This document shows positions 15,496 to 21,610 of a DNA stretch of 21,610 bases, one piece after another. Under the pieces are notes generated by a model. It had not been told where the DNA came from. It was given only the letters and a program-made list of their open reading frames with translations, and ran no database searches. The stretch covers positions 1-21,610 of the forward strand of contig JAZTYY010000048.1 in assembly GCA_045637205.1 (NCBI GenBank), read 5' to 3'. The translations under genes and the position numbers were made by a program. The stretch comes from RGIG4608 sp045637205. GTDB taxonomy: Bacteria > Bacillota > Clostridia > Oscillospirales > CAG-272. Position 1 is the stretch's first letter. Every line of letters begins with the position of its first letter.

Positions 15496-16454
15496 AGGGT
15501 GTTGGTGGACTTTATACAATAAAGCTCGTTGATAACGACACTCATAAAGAAAATTTTAATACCGAATCCCCACTTGCTTCAAGACTTATATCTTGTAGTG
15601 CAAGTGGCTCATTCAGACACAATCACATAAAGCCACTTGTTGGAGATAACGTTGAAATCATTTACACCGACCACTCACTTGAGGTGATGGATACAAAGAA
15701 TAACGATATAAGAATTTCAGATATTCTTGATCGTAAAAATGAGCTTATCCGCCCCCCTATGGCTAATCTTGACGTTATGTTTATCTCAATGGCGGCAGCA
15801 TCCCCTGCTCCCGTGCTCCCCACAATTGACAAGCTCATTTGTATTGCCGAGCACAACGATATTGAGCCTGTAATCATAATCGGCAAGTGCGACCTTGCTC
15901 CCGAATATGCAAAGGAATTGCAAGAAATTTACACAAAGGCAGGTTACGATGCCTTTGTTTTGAGTGCCAAAACAGGCGAAGGAGTTGAGGCTGTCAGAGA
16001 GTTTGTAAACACACACCTCAATGGCAAAACAAGTGCCTTCGCAGGTGCTTCGGGCATTGGAAAATCAACGCTCCTCAACGCGCTTTTCCCAAATTTGTCG
16101 CTCACAACTAACACCATCAGTGTCAAAATTCAAAGGGGACGTCACACCACTCGTCACGTCGAGCTCTTTCCCATCAAGGATGGTGAAGACACAGGCTATA
16201 TCGCTGACACTCCCGGATTTTCACTCCTCGACTTTGAAAGATTTAATTTTTTTGATAAAGAGGACTTGGCATACAATATGCGAGAATTCCGTGACTACAT
16301 AGGTGAGTGCCGTTACACAAAATGCTCACATACAAAAGAAGAGGGCTGCGCAATTCTTGAGGCGGTTAAAAACGGAGAAATTTCAAAATCCCGTCACGAT
16401 AGCTTCCTTGAAATCTATGCCGCACTCAAAAATAAAAATAAGTGGGATAAGTAA
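15465..16454 (+). CDS. rsgA: Small ribosomal subunit biogenesis GTPase RsgA
   Basis: Encodes 329 aa. This circularly permuted GTPase acts late in 30S assembly. The order of motifs is permuted as expected: G4 GKCD (140-143, usually NKxD or TKxD), G5 SAK (167-169), G1 GASGIGKST (194-202), G3 DTPG (248-251). The N-terminal OB-fold has KGVGGLYTI and LVGDNVEI. The zinc-binding ligands are Cys282, Cys287, His289 and Cys295. The start at 15465 lies 31 nt inside prkC; it is kept because the KGVGGLYT stretch must be included and no nearer start exists. Its ribosome site is weak, so coupling to prkC translation is likely. rpe, found after rsgA in B. subtilis, is absent. Confidence 0.96.
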   Translation: MEYKSHGKILKGVGGLYTIKLVDNDTHKENFNTESPLASRLISCSASGSFRHNHIKPLVGDNVEIIYTDHSLEVMDTKNNDIRISDILDRKNELIRPPMANLDVMFISMAAASPAPVLPTIDKLICIAEHNDIEPVIIIGKCDLAPEYAKELQEIYTKAGYDAFVLSAKTGEGVEAVREFVNTHLNGKTSAFAGASGIGKSTLLNALFPNLSLTTNTISVKIQRGRHTTRHVELFPIKDGEDTGYIADTPGFSLLDFERFNFFDKEDLAYNMREFRDYIGECRYTKCSHTKEEGCAILEAVKNGEISKSRHDSFLEIYAALKNKNKWDK

Positions 16455-16455
16455 T

Positions 16456-17100
16456 ATGAAATCATACATTTTCATTGGCGGTGAGGTGGACAAATCCGCG
16501 CTTGAAAGCACCATATCCGAAAACGCGCTCGTTATTGCCGCAGACTCGGGATACGATAACGCAAAAAAACTCGGCTGTGCCGAAAGATGCGACTTTATTG
16601 TGGGTGATTTTGACTCCACAAAGGAAAAAGCATTCTGCTCACGAGCTAAAATCGTTCGCGTTCCTGCCGAAAAAGACGAAACCGATACCCAGCTTGCAAT
16701 AAATATCGCAATCGAAAATGAAGCTGATGAAATTTATATCATCGGTGGTCTTTCAGGTCGCCTTGACCACACTCTTTCAAATTTATATTTAATTGAAGCC
16801 CTAACAAATTGCGGAATTTATGCCTGCATTTGTGACGGCAAAAACAGAGTCCGCTATATCAAAGAGCGCTCATCCTTGCTCATTCCAAAGGATGAATACA
16901 AATATTTTGGACTCCTTCCCTCTGAAAAAGAGGCAAAGGGAGTTAGTATAAAGGGTGCAAAATATCCACTTGAAAACGCGAAATTGACAAAGAATGATCC
17001 TTCGTTTGCAATTTCTAACGAAGTGACAGAGAATTTTGCAATGGTTTCAATCAAAAAAGGTGGACTTTTCTTAATTGAAAGCAAAGAGTTATCAAAATAG
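16456..17100 (+). CDS. thiN: Thiamine diphosphokinase
   Basis: Encodes 214 aa from the ATG at 16456 (MKSYIFIGGE), just one base after the rsgA stop. An upstream in-frame start inside rsgA is rejected. The enzyme converts thiamine and ATP to thiamine diphosphate. Typical motifs are AADSGYDNAKKLG (28-40), VGDFDST (49-55), EKDETDTQLAI (72-82) and GGLSGRLDHTLSNL (97-110), which form the metal and nucleotide site. The C-terminal beta domain (IKGAKYPLENAKL, SFAISNEV) binds thiamine. The length is normal. In B. subtilis thiN also lies directly before spoVM, and the same is seen here. Confidence 0.95.
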   Translation: MKSYIFIGGEVDKSALESTISENALVIAADSGYDNAKKLGCAERCDFIVGDFDSTKEKAFCSRAKIVRVPAEKDETDTQLAINIAIENEADEIYIIGGLSGRLDHTLSNLYLIEALTNCGIYACICDGKNRVRYIKERSSLLIPKDEYKYFGLLPSEKEAKGVSIKGAKYPLENAKLTKNDPSFAISNEVTENFAMVSIKKGGLFLIESKELSK

Positions 17101-17118
17101 CACATTTTTTCATATAAT
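17089..17118 (+). promoter_or_regulatory. Possible promoter for spoVM
   Basis: CATATAAT at 17111-17118 contains a perfect sigma-A -10 (TATAAT) and also fits the -10 pattern of sporulation sigma-E promoters (cATAnnnT). A weak -35 candidate TTATCA (17089-17094) lies 18 nt upstream, inside the end of thiN. B. subtilis spoVM is sigma-E dependent; which factor is used here is open. Confidence 0.4.
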
Positions 17119-17119
17119 G

Positions 17120-17143
17120 AAATTGACTACATAGTCAATTTTT
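17120..17143. promoter_or_regulatory. Perfect 10-bp palindrome between thiN and spoVM (operator or weak terminator)
   Basis: AAATTGACTA and TAGTCAATTT are separated by only CA and followed by TT. It may be an A/T-rich terminator or attenuator of the upstream operon. Because it starts right after a -10-like box, it could equally be an operator. Nothing in the sequence decides between these. Confidence 0.5.
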
Positions 17144-17160
17144 ATTACTTCGAGGTAATA
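17143..17160 (+). promoter_or_regulatory. Hairpin covering the spoVM ribosome binding site
   Basis: TATTACT (17143-17149), loop TCGA, GGTAATA (17154-17160) can pair over 7 bp including one G-U. The 3' arm contains most of the GAGGT ribosome site of spoVM, so folding would hide it. Confidence 0.4.
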
Positions 17161-17162
17161 TT

Positions 17163-17246
17163 ATGAAGATCATGCTTTATAAAACTCCGAGCTTTTTGTC
17201 AACCTTGATTAGAAAATTTTTAGGAATTAAAAAGAGCAAATCATAA
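17163..17246 (+). CDS. spoVM: SpoVM-like sporulation peptide (27 aa)
   Basis: Encodes 27 aa, with ribosome site GAGGT 6 nt before the ATG. It aligns without gaps to B. subtilis SpoVM (26 aa): Met1-Lys2, Lys7, Pro9, Phe11-Leu12, Arg17 and Leu20-Gly21 are shared, and the C-terminus is basic (KKSKS). Residues from about 11 form an amphipathic helix (FLSTLIRKFLG), as expected for the peptide that recognises the convex forespore membrane and anchors the coat ATPase SpoIVA. Pro9 is the residue known to matter for this localisation. The position right after thiN is the conserved one. rpmB, next in B. subtilis, is not found. The identification rests on motif and synteny, since the gene is too short for strong statistics. 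Confidence 0.88.
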   Translation: MKIMLYKTPSFLSTLIRKFLGIKKSKS

Positions 17247-17250
17247 GATT

Positions 17251-17271
17251 GGGGGGATAATATTCTCCCCC
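17251..17271 (+). terminator. Possible G/C-run hairpin after spoVM
   Basis: GGGGGG and CCCCC flank an A/T-rich loop, 4 bp after the spoVM stop. There is no T-run after it, so termination is uncertain. Confidence 0.35.
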
Positions 17272-17272
17272 A

Positions 17273-17612
17273 CAAATTGGGATTTATAGGGTGGGAGCAC
17301 AAACCATCTTTAATAAATGTAACTTTGTAGGGACCGGCGTCCCCGACGGTCCATTACAAAATAAAGTAACTTTTGAACGAAAATATTGGATTTTGCTTGT
17401 ACGAAGCCGTGAAAAATTGTATTTATTGTTCGTGGTGGACCGTCGAGGACGTCGGTCCCTACAATGACTATACTAATTTTATAACAAAATCACAGACATT
17501 TAGCCATCGAAACGGCTAAAATGTGAAAAAAATTAATTTGCAAACCGTAGGGGTCGACGTCCTCGACGACCCGCCTACAAACAAAACTAACTAACCCATA
17601 AATCAAAATTTG
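17273..17612. repeat. Modular palindromic repeat element (copy R3) between spoVM and ygiQ
   Basis: This 340-bp non-coding element fills the gap. The ends are CAAATTGGGATTTATAG (17273-17289) and the imperfect complement ATAAATCAAAATTTG (17598-17612). It contains the mini-element at 17326-17463 and a third imperfect hairpin at 17547-17578 (GTAGGGGTCGACG...CGACGACCCGCCTAC). The flanking modules match copy R4 at 19679-20101 in the same orientation (ATGA after the mini-element, TTGCAAACCGTAGGGGTCGACG, ACAAACAAAACTAACTAACC). The right end lies 24 bp before the ygiQ ATG, so the element supplies the upstream region of ygiQ. Confidence 0.8.
17326..17463. mobile_element. 138-bp mini-element with 28-bp inverted palindromic arms, orientation A
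   Basis: Arms lie at 17326-17353 (TGTAGGGACCGGCGTCC start) and 17436-17463 (complementary, ending GGTCCCTACA). Each arm is itself nearly palindromic. The 82-bp core (17354-17435) is the reverse complement of the core at 19764-19845 with 80 of 82 matches by eye. No coding potential is seen. It resembles a MITE-like or REP-like non-autonomous unit; no transposase is present in the window. Confidence 0.65.
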
Positions 17613-17636
17613 AAAATCAAATTTAAGGAAACAAAA

Positions 17637-19631
17637 ATGAACAAACAAACAGAAAACACAGGATTTCTTCCCATAAACAGAATAGATATGAACGAGCGCG
17701 GTTGGGATAGACCTGACTTCGTTTATGTCACAGGTGACGCATATGTCGACCACCCCTCTTTCGGTGTGTCAATTATTTCAAGAGTGCTTGAAGCAGAGGG
17801 CTTTAGAATTGCAATTCTCCCCCAACCCGATTACAAAAGCTGTGATGCGTTCAAGGAATTCGGACGCCCACGTCTTGGCTTCCTTGTAACTGCAGGTAAT
17901 ATCGACTCAATGGTTGCACACTATTCAGTTGCAAAGAGAAGAAGAAATTATGACTATTACAGCGCAGGCGGTAAGATGGGTAAGCGTCCCGACCGCGCAA
18001 CAATAGTTTATTGTAATAGAATACGCGAAGCATACGGTGATATTCCGATTATCATTGGCGGCCTTGAAGCATCCTTGCGCCGTTTTGCCCACTACGATTA
18101 CTGGGATGATAAGGTGCGTCGTTCAATTTTAGTTGACTCTCGCGCTGACATCCTTACATACGGAATGGGTGAAAACATTCTTCGCAGAATTGCATTTTTG
18201 CTTGACAAGGGTGTGCCCGTAAAGAAAATTCGCGACGTTCGTGGCACTTGCTACCTTGCTAATCCCGACGAAACTGTGCACTATCCCATCGCAGCAGAGT
18301 TCGACTATAACGAGCTCAAGCTTGACAAGAAAAAATATGCCGATGCGTTCGGTGTTCAATATAAAAATCAAGACAGCATCAACGGAAAGGCTATAATCGA
18401 GCATTACGATAACAAAATTCTCGTTCAAAATCCCCCGATGCCCCCACTTGAGAGGGACGAGCTTGACAAGGTTTATTCCCTCCCCTATATGAGAACCTTC
18501 CATCCCTCCTACATTAAGGACGGTGGAGTACCCGCGATTGAAGAGGTGCGCTTTTCAATTACTCACAACCGTGGATGCTTTGGCGCGTGCAATTTCTGCG
18601 CGCTTGCATTCCACCAAGGAAGAACAGTTCGTTCAAGAAGTGAGGAAAGTGTTCTTCGCGAGGCAAAAATCATCACCGAAATGCCCGATTTCAAGGGATA
18701 TATCCACGACGTTGGTGGCCCAACTGCCAACTTCCGTTACCCCGCGTGCGACCATCAGCTCACACACGGAGTTTGCTCAAACAAGAAATGTTTAGCTCCC
18801 ACTCCCTGCAAAAATCTCAAAGTTGACCACACGGAATATATGGAGATGCTTAAGAAAATTGAGAATCTACCCAAGGTTAAAAAGGTGTTCATTCGTTCAG
18901 GAATTCGTTTTGACTACCTTATGTACGATGACAACGATGCATTCTTCAAAAAGCTCGTTTCCGACCACGTTTCAGGTCAGCTTAAGGTTGCGCCCGAGCA
19001 CATTTCCGATAGAGTTCTCGACTCAATGGGCAAGCCCCACATCGACGTTTATAACGCATTTAAGAAGAAATATTTTGACTATTGCCGTGAGATTGGCAAA
19101 GAGCAATATCTCGTTCCCTACCTTATGTCAAGTCACCCCGGCTCAACAATAAACGAAGCAATCGAGCTTGCTTGCTACTTAAAGGCAGAGCACTACGCAC
19201 CCGAGCAGGTGCAGGACTACTATCCCACACCAGGTACGGCTTCAACGGTTATGTACTACACGGGAATTAATCCCTTGACAGGCAAAAAGGTCTACGTTCC
19301 CACCACCTATGAAGAAAAGAGTGAACAACGTGCGCTTCTTCAATTCAACAAGCCCGATAACGCACAAAAGGTGCGCTCCGCACTCATAAAAGCAGGCAGA
19401 GAGGATTTGATTGGCTTTGGTGGAAATTGCTTAGTAAAGCCCGAAAGAGCCCCCTATTACGATAAGAAAAAAGATAATAAATCCGACAAAAAATCAGGTG
19501 GCAAGAACGATAAAAAGTTCGATAAAAATAGCAAAAAAGGTGCGAAATCCCCTTCAAACAATGGCAAAAATGCAGCCAAATCAAATAAAAAATTTGATAA
19601 GCCGAGTAAGAAATCAGGAAAGAAAAAATAA
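17637..19631 (+). CDS. YgiQ family radical SAM protein
   Basis: Encodes 664 aa from the ATG at 17637, supported by AAGGAA at 17625-17630. The in-frame ATG at 17610 lies at the repeat end and lacks a ribosome site. The YgiQ (UPF0313) N-terminal region is clear (LPINRIDMNERGWDRPDFVYVTGDAYVDHPSFG, shown here only as landmark at residues 10-42). The [4Fe-4S] motif is C314-FGA-C318-NF-C321, followed by ALAFHQGRTVRSRS. Further family stretches are VGGPTANFR, IRSGIRFDYL, KVAPEHIS and DYYPTPGT. The reaction is not known. The last ~70 residues are a Lys/Asn/Asp/Ser-rich low-complexity tail. It stands alone, bracketed by repeats R3 and R4. Confidence 0.93.
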   Translation: MNKQTENTGFLPINRIDMNERGWDRPDFVYVTGDAYVDHPSFGVSIISRVLEAEGFRIAILPQPDYKSCDAFKEFGRPRLGFLVTAGNIDSMVAHYSVAKRRRNYDYYSAGGKMGKRPDRATIVYCNRIREAYGDIPIIIGGLEASLRRFAHYDYWDDKVRRSILVDSRADILTYGMGENILRRIAFLLDKGVPVKKIRDVRGTCYLANPDETVHYPIAAEFDYNELKLDKKKYADAFGVQYKNQDSINGKAIIEHYDNKILVQNPPMPPLERDELDKVYSLPYMRTFHPSYIKDGGVPAIEEVRFSITHNRGCFGACNFCALAFHQGRTVRSRSEESVLREAKIITEMPDFKGYIHDVGGPTANFRYPACDHQLTHGVCSNKKCLAPTPCKNLKVDHTEYMEMLKKIENLPKVKKVFIRSGIRFDYLMYDDNDAFFKKLVSDHVSGQLKVAPEHISDRVLDSMGKPHIDVYNAFKKKYFDYCREIGKEQYLVPYLMSSHPGSTINEAIELACYLKAEHYAPEQVQDYYPTPGTASTVMYYTGINPLTGKKVYVPTTYEEKSEQRALLQFNKPDNAQKVRSALIKAGREDLIGFGGNCLVKPERAPYYDKKKDNKSDKKSGGKNDKKFDKNSKKGAKSPSNNGKNAAKSNKKFDKPSKKSGKKK

Positions 19632-19632
19632 T

Positions 19633-19660
19633 AAAAATCCCTGTTCACGCAGGGATTTTT
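19633..19660 (+). terminator. Rho-independent terminator of ygiQ
   Basis: An 11-bp stem AAAAATCCCTG / CAGGGATTTTT with a 6-nt loop, followed by GTTT, starts one base after the ygiQ stop. Confidence 0.9.
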
Positions 19661-19735
19661 GTTTATATAAATACCCAACAAATTGGGATTTAGCGAGTTG
19701 TACGTACAAACACAATTTTCAAATAATTGTAACCT

Positions 19736-19873
19736 TGTAGGGACCGGCGTCCTCGACGGTCCACCACGAACGATAAATACAATTTTTCACGGCTTCGTAC
19801 AAGCAAAATTCAATATTTTCGTTCAAAAGTTACTTTATTTTGTAATGGACCGTCGGGGACGCGGGTCCCTACA
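19736..19873. mobile_element. 138-bp mini-element with 28-bp inverted palindromic arms, orientation B
   Basis: Arms lie at 19736-19763 and 19846-19873, with an 82-bp core at 19764-19845. The core is inverted relative to 17354-17435 (two mismatches seen), although the DNA on both sides of the mini-element keeps the same orientation in R3 and R4. Confidence 0.65.
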
Positions 19874-19969
19874 ATGATTGTGGAAATTTTATAGCCAAAC
19901 GATAGAGATATTGTTAGCAAAATGGCTACAAATTGATAAAATTTGATTTGCAAACCGTAGGGGTCGACG

Positions 19970-20049
19970 CCACAAAGTGTCGTGAGCGTAATGAATGACA
20001 ACACGGTGTGTTGTCAGAACGCGAGCGTGACCGAGCCCGCAGGCGAGAC
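19970..20049. repeat. 80-nt hairpin module inserted in the apex of the third hairpin (R4)
   Basis: It splits GTCGACG / CCTCGACGACCC, which in R3 are separated by one T. It contains a 9-bp hairpin at 19996-20016 (TGACAACAC, loop GGT, GTGTTGTCA) and GTGACCGAGCCCGCAGGCGAGAC at its right edge. It is related to the module at 67-144. Confidence 0.65.
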
Positions 20050-20105
20050 CCTCGACGACCCGCCTACAAACAAAACTAACTAACCGATAAACCCCAATTT
20101 GAAGC

Positions 20106-20137
20106 ACACAAAAACGGCAGGTCATGTGACCTGCCGT
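20106..20137 (-). terminator. Rho-independent terminator of infB
   Basis: A perfect 11-bp stem ACGGCAGGTCA / TGACCTGCCGT with TG between the arms lies 11 bp past the infB stop on the minus strand and is followed there by TTTTTGTGTG. The other side is also T-rich, so it may work in both directions. Confidence 0.85.
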
Positions 20138-20148
20138 CTATTTTTATT

Positions 20149-21610
20149 TTACTGTTTGATTTCTTCCATGATGAATGCTTCAAGAATATCACCAAGCTTG
20201 ATGTCGTTGAACTTTTCAAGTCCGATACCACATTCATAGCCTGTTGCAACTTCCTTCGCGTCATCCTTAAATCTCTTGAGTGAGCTGATCTTATCTTCGA
20301 AGATAACGATACCGTCACGAACTACGCGGATTTCACTAGCTCTTGTAACCTTACCGTCAGTAATGTAAGAACCTGCGATTGTACCCACGTTAGGAACGCG
20401 AATTGTCTGACGAACCTCAGCATGACCGAGTACAACCTCCTTAAACTTAGGAGCAAGCATACCCTTCATAGCAGCTGTGATTTCTTCGATACATTCGTAA
20501 ATGATACGGTATGTTCTAATTTCAACGTTTTGTCTATCAGCAGAATCCATAGCACCCTTATCAGGACGAACGTTAAAGCCAACGATAATAGCATTTGATG
20601 CTGCCGCAAGCATTACGTCACCCTCGGTGATACCACCAACTGCTGAGTGAATAACTCTAACCTTAACCTCTTCATTAGAAAGCTTCTGCAAGGATGCACG
20701 AACAGCTTCAGCAGAACCGTCAACGTCCGCCTTAACGATAACATTAAGATCCTTAATACCTTCAGAAATCTGGTTGAACAAGTCGTTAAGATTTGCTCTT
20801 GCATTTGCCTTGAAGATTTCTTCCTTAGCCTGTGCTCTTCTCTGTTCAGCAAGTTCTCTTGCCATCTTTTCGTCCGCAACTGCATTGAATTCATCACCTG
20901 CAACAGGAACGTCAGCAAGACCGATAATTTCAACAGGAACTGAAGGTCCTGCTTCCTTAACGGGCTTTCTGTTGTGGTCAGTCATCGCTCTTACACGTCC
21001 AACTGCAGTACCTGCAATAACGATGTCACCATTGTGAAGTGTACCGTTTTGTACAAGAACTGTTGCAACAGGACCACGGCCCTTATCAAGCTTCGCTTCA
21101 ATTACGATACCCTTTGCGTGTCTATTGGGGTTAGCCTTAAGCTCCTTAACCTCTGCAACAAGAAGAACGGATTCAAGAAGGTCTTCAATACCCTTGTGTG
21201 TCTTTGCAGATACGGGAACACAGATAACGTCACCGCCCCATTCTTCGGGAACGAGGTCGTATCTTGTAAGCTCCTGCTTAACTGTATCGGGATCAGCTGT
21301 GGGCTTATCCATCTTATTAATAGCTACTACAATATCAATACCGGCTGCTTTTGCGTGGTTGATAGCTTCAATTGTCTGAGGCATGATACCGTCATCCGCC
21401 GCAACAACGAGGATGGCAATATCTGTTGCCTGCGCACCACGAGCCCGCATAGCGGTGAACGCTTCGTGACCGGGTGTGTCAAGGAATGTCATATCCTTAC
21501 CATTGATACTTACTCTGTAAGCACCGATGTGCTGTGTGATACCGCCGGCTTCCGTAGCTGTAACGGATGCGTTTCTGATCGCATCAAGAATTGATGTCTT
21601 ACCGTGGTCA
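20149..21610 (-). CDS. infB: Translation initiation factor IF-2, C-terminal part (5' end outside window)
   Basis: An open frame of 487 codons without a start continues through the right window edge. The first visible residues are DHGKTSILDAIR, the end of the G1 P-loop. G2 (GGITQHIGAY), G3 (DTPGHEAF), G4 (NKMD) and G5 (SAKTHKG) follow in order, then domains II, III and IV up to MEEIKQ. IF-2 is the GTPase that places formyl-Met-tRNA on the 30S subunit and promotes subunit joining. The start proposed at an internal ATG (21492) would lose the P-loop and is wrong. The N-terminal domains and any upstream nusA/ylxR genes lie outside. It is the last gene of its operon, with a terminator downstream. 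Confidence 0.97.
   Translation of the reverse strand, partial: DHGKTSILDAIRNASVTATEAGGITQHIGAYRVSINGKDMTFLDTPGHEAFTAMRARGAQATDIAILVVAADDGIMPQTIEAINHAKAAGIDIVVAINKMDKPTADPDTVKQELTRYDLVPEEWGGDVICVPVSAKTHKGIEDLLESVLLVAEVKELKANPNRHAKGIVIEAKLDKGRGPVATVLVQNGTLHNGDIVIAGTAVGRVRAMTDHNRKPVKEAGPSVPVEIIGLADVPVAGDEFNAVADEKMARELAEQRRAQAKEEIFKANARANLNDLFNQISEGIKDLNVIVKADVDGSAEAVRASLQKLSNEEVKVRVIHSAVGGITEGDVMLAAASNAIIVGFNVRPDKGAMDSADRQNVEIRTYRIIYECIEEITAAMKGMLAPKFKEVVLGHAEVRQTIRVPNVGTIAGSYITDGKVTRASEIRVVRDGIVIFEDKISSLKRFKDDAKEVATGYECGIGLEKFNDIKLGDILEAFIMEEIKQ

Larger units (their letters stand above)
19679..20101. repeat. Modular palindromic repeat element (copy R4) between ygiQ and infB
   Basis: This 423-bp element fills most of the gap between the convergent genes. 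Its 17-bp ends, CAAATTGGGATTTAGCG (19679-19695) and CGATAAACCCCAATTTG (20085-20101), are inverted repeats with 15 of 17 matches. Internally it follows R3: the mini-element at 19736-19873, TTGCAAACCGTAGGGGTCGACG, and ACAAACAAAACTAACTAACC. It is longer than R3 mainly because of an 80-nt insert (19970-20049) in the third hairpin. No coding sequence is supported. Confidence 0.8.

Noticed and set aside
17610..17636. Upstream start for the ygiQ-type gene
   Set aside because: The region belongs to the repeat end and the ribosome site itself; AAGGAA is correctly spaced only for the ATG at 17637.
17101..17636. rpmB or a tRNA gene after spoVM
   Set aside because: No L28-like frame and no cloverleaf were found; the stretch is repeat R3.
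1..20101. CRISPR array as an explanation for the repeats
   Set aside because: The copies are kilobases apart, differ in length and have no regular spacers.

Overview
The window looks like a chromosomal segment of a spore-forming (or spore-former-derived) member of the Firmicutes, most likely an uncultured gut-type Clostridia. The main reason is gene order: the + strand block from yicC to spoVM follows the classic Bacillus subtilis/Clostridia order (yicC - remA - gmk - rpoZ - priA - def - fmt - rsmB - rlmN - prpC - prkC - rsgA - thiN - spoVM). Two genes of the B. subtilis order are missing (coaBC between rpoZ and priA, rpe between rsgA and thiN), and a membrane zinc peptidase gene sits between fmt and rsmB. 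A 27-codon gene at 17163-17246 matches SpoVM, the amphipathic spore-coat anchor, in position, length and key residues. It is short enough to be skipped by most gene callers.

Layout: (1) 1-270 holds the right part of a non-coding repeat element and a terminator. (2) 271-3416, all on the minus strand, holds two transcription units: efp with a Cys/Asp-rich CD1247-type protein, then a YfcE-type phosphodiesterase, a thioredoxin and a membrane-anchored propeller-like protein. (3) 3417-3999 is a 583-bp gap with divergent promoters for efp and yicC on either side of a hairpin-packed repeat element. (4) 4000-6100 is yicC-remA-gmk-rpoZ, ending in a terminator. (5) 6206-17246 is a tightly packed operon-like run from priA to spoVM, with many ATGA overlaps. 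It covers replication restart, N-terminal formylation and deformylation, rRNA methylation, PP2C/Ser-Thr kinase signalling, ribosome assembly GTPase, thiamine diphosphate synthesis and sporulation. (6) 17247-17636 is a repeat element. (7) 17637-19631 is a YgiQ-type radical SAM protein. (8) 19632-20148 is a second, related repeat element. (9) 20149 to the window end is the C-terminal part of infB on the minus strand, cut by the window edge.

The most unusual content is non-coding. Four copies of a modular palindromic repeat family (1-211, 3543-3889, 17273-17612, 19679-20101) share terminal sequences of the type CAAATTGGGATTTA / TAAATCAAAATTTG but have different interiors. Two copies bracket ygiQ and contain the same 138-bp mini-element, with 28-bp palindromic arms and an 82-bp core, in opposite orientations. 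A separate ~80-nt hairpin module is inserted at the apex of two different host hairpins in two copies, and the stems differ by paired changes. No transposase, CRISPR array, tRNA or rRNA was seen.
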